Assembly (NCBI RefSeq): GCF_000485595.1
Contig: NW_014577627.1
Span: forward strand, 34,942-71,719
Source: Priapulus caudatus
Taxonomy: Eukaryota > Priapulida > Priapulimorpha > Priapulimorphida > Priapulidae
Length of the DNA stretch: 36,778 nt
Reading direction: 5' to 3'
The notes below the pieces were generated by a model. That model did no database searches and was not told where the DNA came from. It worked only from the letters and a program-made list of their open reading frames with translations. Positions 24,601-33,600 of this stretch are shown piece by piece (within the stretch, counting starts at the first letter, position 1; the number at the start of each line of letters is the position of its first letter). The position numbers and the translations under genes were made by a program.

Positions 24601-27600
24601 ACGATAGTAGCAACAACGTATTGCAGAAACAGAATAGTGTAAGCACTCATCCATTTACCTACGCAAGCCTAGCAGGCTGCCAAATATGCCATAGCAGAGC
24701 TGCACACTGTAACAATTAACGCCATCGGCAAAAACGCACCAACACATGCCACTGGCAGCAGCCACTCGCAGCTGCAATAACGTACATGTAACATACTGAG
24801 CAGTACAGCAATGACATAGAAATTATACGATTTAAGGTAACATACCACCTTCTTTTAACGCAAATTTAGCTTTGAAATTTCCACAATGTGGACAGTTGTA
24901 GCTCATTACATCCAGGCATGTATAGATTCTACTAGCCAAACCGTACGGCAGTCAATTCTTTCTAACACGGACAGTCAATCAAATACAAGTTAAACCCTCC
25001 TCTTGAGGGTCATAAGGTTATCCGACACTTACTTCATTCGCCATGTCAGCAGAAGGGACATTTCATGGTTCCTTCAATAAAGCCATAAAAATGCTAGTCA
25101 CCGGCTGAAGACTAAAAAATTTTCAATCGGGCTCCGTCAGACATGTCCTCAGAAATAAGTATAAATCTGCCCTGTGCCCCATTGACATTTTGACCCTGTG
25201 ACTCCAATTTCGGCAGGCAGTGATGGCTTTTCCTACCATGATGCTATACACGACTATCACGAGCCTAGATCGAGCCGTCTTTAAGATTTGTGCCGCAATT
25301 CTGCATTTCCTCCCTAATACCCTTAAGTTAAGGAGTGAATGGTTCCCACCTTCTTTTACACCTCTTGACCTTTGACCTTTGACCCACAGCTTCGACATCC
25401 CAACATCGTTTTCGTTACCCCCCCACGTCCGAATATCGGTGACCGACTTCGAGCGTTAAGATTTGTGCCAACTGTTGACGACCGGACGCACGGACGATCA
25501 TGCGATCTACAAGCTGCATCTGACATATGTCAGATGAGCTAAAAATAAAGTACTATATAGGGCCCTTATTTTATGTTTGCCAAATAAGTACTTATAAGAC
25601 TTTGAAGACCGCTACGAACCCTGGATGTAGGAGTCGGGGGATTCTGGTTCTGGTCGCGGAAGGAGGCACACGCGCTATGCGCGTTCTTTGTCTCTATTGA
25701 TAGCGATTGTCTAAATAAGTACTTATAAGACTTTGGAAGACCCGCTACGAACCCTGGATGTAGGAGTCGGGGGATTCTGGTTCTGGTCGCGGAAGGAGGC
25801 ACACGCGCGTATGCGCGTTCTTTGTCTCTTTGTGCGATCTGTCTACACTGTATGAGTTATTAAAGATTATTCCGGTTACAACACAAGTTTGAATTTATAT
25901 CATCATTCCTGTTTACACTATACCTTCTATTGACATATCTCCATTACGAATCCTCTCAAGGAGTTGAATGTCCTCCTCAGTCATGCACTCGTCCTTGGCG
26001 GATTCGGTGCACCTTCCACGGCTATCATCAGCCTTCTCACGGACCAACGTCAGGTATGGCTGAACACTAGCAGGTACTGCCATCGATCCTAAAACCAGGC
26101 AATCATGGTCTTTGCCGCCATACACTAATTAAACCAAGACTGAAATGTGGGAAAATGTTTAGATCCGAGATGCATGCAACCTGAACGTTAATTTACCTGT
26201 CCCAAATAGTTGCTTCCATTTGTGTTGCATGCAGCAACATTAAATAGACTACGATGGAATGTAAAACTGAAACTGAAATAGCTACCTGATGGTGGATCAA
26301 AGGACGAAGAATCCAATCCGCCAAAGGATCCTTCAGCCCATTCAATGAGGTTATCTTCATCTAAAGTGGTGTCTGGTGAGGTAACTCTCAACTTGCATGC
26401 CTAAAACACAATACAAGTTGTTTAAGTTTAATTCATTATAAAATTAGCGAAGATCAATATAAACCGATTATCGATATATATAATATTATATATTATATAT
26501 TTATCGATATCTGGGGCTCGTTGGCAGAAACATAATTAAGTCGAGGCTAATGTTAATGCTAACAATTAAATCACATTTATGCCTAATACAAATATTACAA
26601 AAATAGCATTGACAAAAATGCATCAAAGCATTGAGAAAACTTAAGATGATAGGAACTTTATAATTTGCCACGACAAGGCTGCCGTTTGGATGAGAATCGA
26701 TCACAAATCTCAAATTCATATATATACATTCATTGTACATGACAGGAATTCATGCATATTACAATAGTTAATCACATATAAATATTAATCGATGGAAAAA
26801 CGTCATAAGCACGTTCTTATTCTGCACAGCAACACAAAACGTGAGTGTCATGACTATAGTCAAAATATCCAAAGCATGAGAACAATCATCACTTGTAAAT
26901 GTTTACTTTGGTACACAATCGTGGACAAGTAGTATTTCTAACACGTTTTACTAATTAATATATAATATACTATCACTATAATTATATTTCTTCGTGTAAT
27001 TGCATTATTTTCATCCTATTTTAAAGTGACGAGAGGGTTTAGGATCTCGTAATGTTAAGAAGGAAAATTGCTAGGGTTTTCCATTCTCGTAACTTCACGA
27101 TGTTTCTGTCAACGGTCTACGAGTTAGTTAATGCTAAGACTAATTTTGTTTCTGACAATGGCTCCCTGGTAAATATGTGGCAGAAGGATAGCAGTCACAC
27201 AATGAACAAGTACTTGTCTAACCTGCAGGATTTCATCTATTGACTGATGATAATGTCTCTTTATCGTCCTAGAGTACTTGAACTGAAAATCGGACACAAA
27301 GTCCGACAGCTTGTAGCAAGGCATCTGCAAAGAATACAAGTCTATGGAATATTTACCATACATAAATAAAATTGCACACATGCAACATCACGCTAAACTG
27401 AGTAACTTAGTAATTCAATAGAGGGTTTTACAATATAGACAATACTCATTTCATTGCTCAAGCTGTTACTCATTCCACAAAGTATCCAGATTACCTCCGA
27501 GACATTGTGATCACCAAACCAGTACACCCAGGTAGAGTTGAATCTAGCAGGACACTGTGCACAGTCTCTGTGGCTCACCACCAATGCCGGCCACCATGGG

Positions 27601-30600
27601 TGAGACCCCAACTTCGCCCATATGAATGCTCCAACATTTATATTGGCCTGCATAACAGGTGATTATACGGGAATTAAAGAGAACTATATCACCTATGAAT
27701 GTAAAAAGTTCTATATTTATGTGAATTACTCTTTACCATGCTAAAATTAGAAAAGAGTGCCTTGAAGTTTACAAAAGCTGCATGCTCTAAAAACTACTAT
27801 TTCTTGAACTTAAAATAAGAGTGACCGAGAGTTAGGCAAATGCTGAATAACTTACCGGTGTACTAGGTGGTACATGAGCAGAAGAGCTCTCCACTCCCTT
27901 GTACCGTAACGCGCTTGCCGACATTTGTTCACTTATCTTCTTCGGCGGGGTAGCTATCGTATTAGGTGCAAGACATGCCTTTGGAGAGACTGTGCTCTCC
28001 ACGTCTGATTCAATGCTGCTAGACGTGGACCTTATCCAGTGAGGGCTCAAGGGCCGAATGGAAGCACTTGGTGAGAGAGACTTTGCAGGACTTCCGACTT
28101 TTGCGACAGAGGGTGCCAGCGTGGTGGTGTCTTCGCTTCTTGAGCGTACACCCGTGGCAGCCGCCACTGAGACGTGCTTATGGGATATACATGGCGATTT
28201 TGTCACCAGTTTCGGTCGTGCTGCTGCCAACATTGCTCGCGTGATCCTTCTTGGAGATTCTACCATCTCCATTAAATAGTCCCCTGGCTCCACATCATTC
28301 AGGTTACTTGGGTCACTGAACGGGGTTGACACTGCACATGGAGTACAAGGCGGATTCATATCGAGAGAGGAGTATCGTCTTTTGGCAAGTGGCAAAACGA
28401 TGTCATCAACGCTTCTCTTGTTGCATTTCGTTTCGTTAGGTTGCGTCGACTTTTTCGGAGTAAATAGGGGTGCTTTGTTTCCTGGCCGTGTAACCGTTCT
28501 CGAATCCCTACCAGCAGACTTCGATTTCTGACAAGTAACATCTGCACTACCCGAGACAGTAGCTTCGTCACTGCCAACAGGTACATTCTGAGCACCACTC
28601 TCACACGATGCTTGTATCAACAATACTTCAGACGGTGTGACGTCAGACAGGCTATCCTGTGTCGTATCACAAACAGAACCTGCACTTTCTTCCTGGTCAA
28701 ATGATAGCTGCCGGACCACGTTACAGCTGTCAACTTGTTCACACCCTCTTTCGTGTGCAGCTTTGCAGTCATCAGAAGTGTCTGTCAGATCATGATGACA
28801 CAAGTTTACAGAATACCACTTCGCAACTCCCCCTTCCGCATATTCGCTTGCGTAAATTATATCCGACAATGCTGGCGACGTGGTCGGAAGAGGCAACTGT
28901 TTCAACATTGATTGTGAAATCGATGATTCTTCAACCTTATCAGTTGTAACTGTGCCTTTGGCATCATATTTTACAATCTCACTGTTCGTTTCTCCCATAG
29001 TGGATCTTGTAGCAGTCACACACGTTGATGCTTCTTCACCATTTTCTATGTGCGATTTATTTCCCTCACCCTCCCACAGAGATAGCATTATATCTTTCTG
29101 TTTGTCCATTGGAAGCGTGTTTAAGCCTGACTCAACATTAATTATGTTTCCTAATGCGATATCATGATTTAAATCGGTGCCTCTCGTGGGAATCACATGT
29201 TGTATATGTGATTGATCAGTATTGCAACCCATGAGTGAATTTTTCTGATCAACTACAAGGCCAGTACTACAGACACTACTACTGGCAAAACTCCACCATG
29301 TATCCGAGTTATGTCCAGCTGCATGATTTATGTCACCTCTAGGAGTGAGCCAAACACTTCCCTCATCTACCCTTTCACAGAGAAAATGCGTATTCCCTAA
29401 TGGTTCACCATCGCTATTATTCTCTGTGACTCGGTTTAAAGCACTATCCCGTAATGGCAATGAAACACCACAATGACCCCCATCGTGTACCCCTATTTGG
29501 CTAGCAGCCAATACTCGTTTGAAATCAGGTACTTCAGCAGTGTTTGTTTCTTCACTGATACTATCACTAGCATCGTCCTCTTGTTGCTGAACTTGTATGC
29601 ATTCAGGAGACGTGACCTCTTCACGCCTACTGCCACTTATGCTACTTTCCCTCTCACTTTCCCTTTCCATTTCGTCATTCACACTCTTTTCTAAAGCACC
29701 ATATGAGCCAAGGTGTAAGCTTTCTCCTTTTGCCACAGCATCACACACTTCACTGCCCTTGATAAAACTGACATCATTATGCTCGGTCAATATGTCACGA
29801 TGTAAAGTGCCTCTGATAGTTGATACGACGCTGGGTGACCAAACAAGAGAACTACCATGACAGCTTGATGTACTCGACTCTGTCAAACATTGCGACCCAT
29901 CCCTACTGAAACAGACACTGCCCGACTCTTCCCGGTCCTGAGAGGCAAATATCCTCATACTGGCGGTATCAGGCTGTTCTTGGAATTCAGATGTAACTAT
30001 ACTGATACAATCTATATTGGACTGTTGCAGAGGTTTAGAGGTAAACGAAGTGACAGGAGACATATTTGGCTGTTCTGTGTCTTGGGAGGTCAACTTGTTA
30101 ACACTTGACACATGAGACTGTTCTGTGTCCTGGGAGGTTAACATGGTGACAGTTGTCACATCAGGCATTTCTGTGTCCTGTGAGATTAACTTAGTAACAC
30201 CTGTAACATCAGACTGCTCTTTGTCCTGGGGGGTTAACATAGTGACAGTTGTCACATCAGACTTTTCTGTGTCCTGGGAGGTTAACATAGTGACAGTTGT
30301 CACATTAGGCTGTCCTGTGTCCTGGGGGGTTAACTTGTTAACACTTGACACATCAGACTGTTCTGTGTCCTGATAGGTTAACATGGCGACAGTTGTTACA
30401 TCAGACTGTTCTGTGTCCTGGGGGGTTAACTTGTTAACACTTGACACATCAGGCTGTTCTGTGTCCTGGGAGGTTAACATGGTGACATTTGTAACATCAG
30501 ACTGTTCTGTGTCCTGGGAGGTTAATATGGTGACAGTTGTCACATGAGACTGTTCGGTGTCCTGGGAGGTTAACATGGTGACACTTGACACATCACAGTG

Positions 30601-33600
30601 TTCTGTGTCCTGTGAGGGTGACATGGTGACAGTTGCCGCATCCGACTGTTCTAGGTCCTGGCAAGTTACCATGGCTACAGTTGACAAAACAGGGTGAGGT
30701 GGCCTTCTGTAGGCCGTCTCAACTGCACTTTCTATATCTTGAGCACAAAATACATATCTGGTATTGACATGGTGCCCTTCATGAGATGATTCAATAGGAA
30801 CTCCCTGTGACAGAGGATTTCTGGCTACCTCGCTCTCAGAAAAAAACAGAGCATGTGTAGCATCACGTGTCTGAATACTATTTTCCGTCAGAGACTTTAA
30901 AAGATTCATGGTTTCAGAAAATGAACTTACTAAAGATGATTGGTCTGTTTGGTCATCATCTAAAATGTAGACGCCGTGTTTCTCATGACAGGTAGAATTG
31001 TCATCGGTGATCTCCCAGTCGCAGCTGTCTGGGTTGATCTTAGAGTTCGCCAGCGGGCATGAACTATCAAAATCATTATAATCTTGTGAGAGAGACCTTT
31101 GTAGGTTCACCAATTCAGAAGAGTTAGCGCCTACAGAAGAAACTTCTTCTGGAGTGAGCTCTATGGTATCAGTATGATGAGCGCTGACATCCTGCCTGCT
31201 AAATAGCCAATCACCTTGCTCGTTAGCTTCCATGCACATTGAGTTAGCATCATTGAAGAGAGATTTAATTTTGTCACTGGTAAATGCTTCAACTGTGTGC
31301 ATCATTAATGGGTTCTCACTACCTTCTCTGCCACCATCCACGTGGTGTTGTTCTAGATGTACAGCATCACCTTCTTCTGATGTGATTTCAGGGCATCCTA
31401 TTAGATTTGCACTGGTGAGATCCACATCTGGCCCTACACTAACTGTACTAACCAGGTTGAACTCATTTGGCAATAGTTCAGTAGTTGATATATCTGGTGC
31501 GACAACATCCTCCTGAGAAGAGAACTCTTCTGTTTCATAGTCAAACAATTTGCCAACTGTCGCTCTCTGAGCAACATCTAAGCATGACTGATCAGCTATG
31601 CCACAGTCTTCAATAAGAGTATTCACCTGGTACCTCCATTCAGAAATGCCACCATCCGGTACGGGTAGACTAGGCGAGGACAGTACGCTATTTCCTTCAG
31701 GCTCAATACCTTCTCCCAGATTCCCTGCTCTGCCATGTTTGCTTGCCCCTTCATCACTTCTTTGCACCTGTTGTGGCAATTTAGCACATTTGACAGAAGC
31801 AGATAACATGGGCAATTGACTCCCTTCTTGATGAGCAATGGGAACCCACTCTACATAACTGTCACAAACGTCTGAACATCTGGGAGGGCCATCAGGTAAT
31901 TTGTCGGATGACTCATCTCCGTACATGCCTCTGACATAGAAAACGCAATCTAGTTGACGGGGATCAAGTTCACATATCTGGTCATCTTCTGCCTCGCTCA
32001 TCCCAACCACTTGTCTAGCAGTCTCATCTATCACTGTCAAATTATCCTTCCTGCAATGATCCTTTTTCAGTATGCACACTGTTGAACTTTCATGTTGCAC
32101 TTGTTCCAACTCATCTGTTGCCATGCCACTGCAAACGTTGACATTTCTTTTAGCCGCATTGCCAACGTTCATGTACGTCTTCCGCGACACAGATTCCGCC
32201 ATCATGATTTCTGTCATCGTAGATCCTTCATCAATCTTTGTCTCTGCCTCCTGCCTAGCCATAACAGATTTTGATTTGACCTCGCATTCTTCTGGTCTGG
32301 TGTCGTTAATCACCGTTAAACTCCAGTCCGAACCCGAAGCAACATCACTCTGTCTTTTCCATTGCTCTTCATTTCCCAAAAAAGCAGCTGCACAGTTATC
32401 TATGGAGCTTGCTTCTGTTAATTCCTTCTTAACTCTTTGGTTCACTAACCTGGATGACTGTCTTCTCCACATCACGTTTACCTCACTTGCAGGTGTGTCT
32501 GTCCTGGTGCACCTACGTCGTTTCCTCGGACTCTGACGCATCATCTTTCTTTTTTTCGAAGGTACACTCTGTGAGACCTCCATAGAAAGCTCAGCTTCGG
32601 GTTCATCCAATCCTCCAGTGAGCATCATCGGCCTTGCCTCAATATCCTCACCTCTGGTTTTCAGATAGGGTTCACTTTTTTTCGGACTTGCTTCCATATC
32701 AGTTACGCATTTTTGTGCCACAGGACTAGTGCCTACTACAGGCTGTTGGCACTCTCCACTATGTACACTGGTAAAATCAGCGACCACATTTGAGTCTGAA
32801 ACTGTTGGTGAATCAGAGAGGACTTGCTCAACAACCTGACTGCTGCCTTCAGTAATGTTCCCTTGAGATGTTAATGTATTCTCCACTATAGCCAATAACC
32901 CGCTGAACCCAGCACAACTGTTGTTGTCAATGTCCATGGTTTGGAAATTCTCACAGTAACCGGCAACAGAATAACAATCCAAATTCTCACTATTGCTCTG
33001 ACCATTTGTTGGTATGCACACTGTTAAATTTTCGTTTGCTACCTCTTTCATGTCATCTTTTGCCACTTCACTGCAAACTCTGACATTTCCTTTAGCTGCC
33101 CTGCCAACGTTCATGTATGTCTTCTGTGGCACAGATTCTGCCATCAAGACTTCTGTCATCGTAGATCCTTCACCAATCTTTGTCTCTGCCTCCTGCCTAG
33201 CCATAACAGATTTTGATTTGGCCTCGCATTCTTCTGGTCTGGTGTCGTTAATCACCGTTAAACTCCAGTTCTCACCTAAAGCAACATCACTCTGTCTTTT
33301 CCACGGCCCTTCATTTCCCGATAAAGCAGCTGCACAGTTATCTATGGAGCTTGCTTCTGTTAATTCCTTCTTAACTCTTTGGTTCACTAACCTGGATGAC
33401 TGTCTTCTCCACATCACGTTTACCTCACTTGCAGGTGTGTCTGTCCTGGTGCACCTACGTCGTTTCCTCGGACTCTGAAGCATGTTCTTTTTTTTTTTCA
33501 AGAGTGCATTCTGTGAGATCTCCATAGAAAGCTCATGTTCGGCTGCACTCAATGCTCCAGTGAGCACTACGGGCTGTTGGCGTTCTCCACCATGTACACT

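Noticed and set aside
29908-30675. Regular 48-bp repeats that might suggest a CRISPR array
   Set aside because: They are contiguous, lack unique spacers, keep one reading frame and lie in a eukaryotic exon.
32072-33478. Two similar 154-codon plus-strand frames
   Set aside because: They mirror the tandem duplication of DNMT3 exon 2 on the opposite strand and have no independent support.
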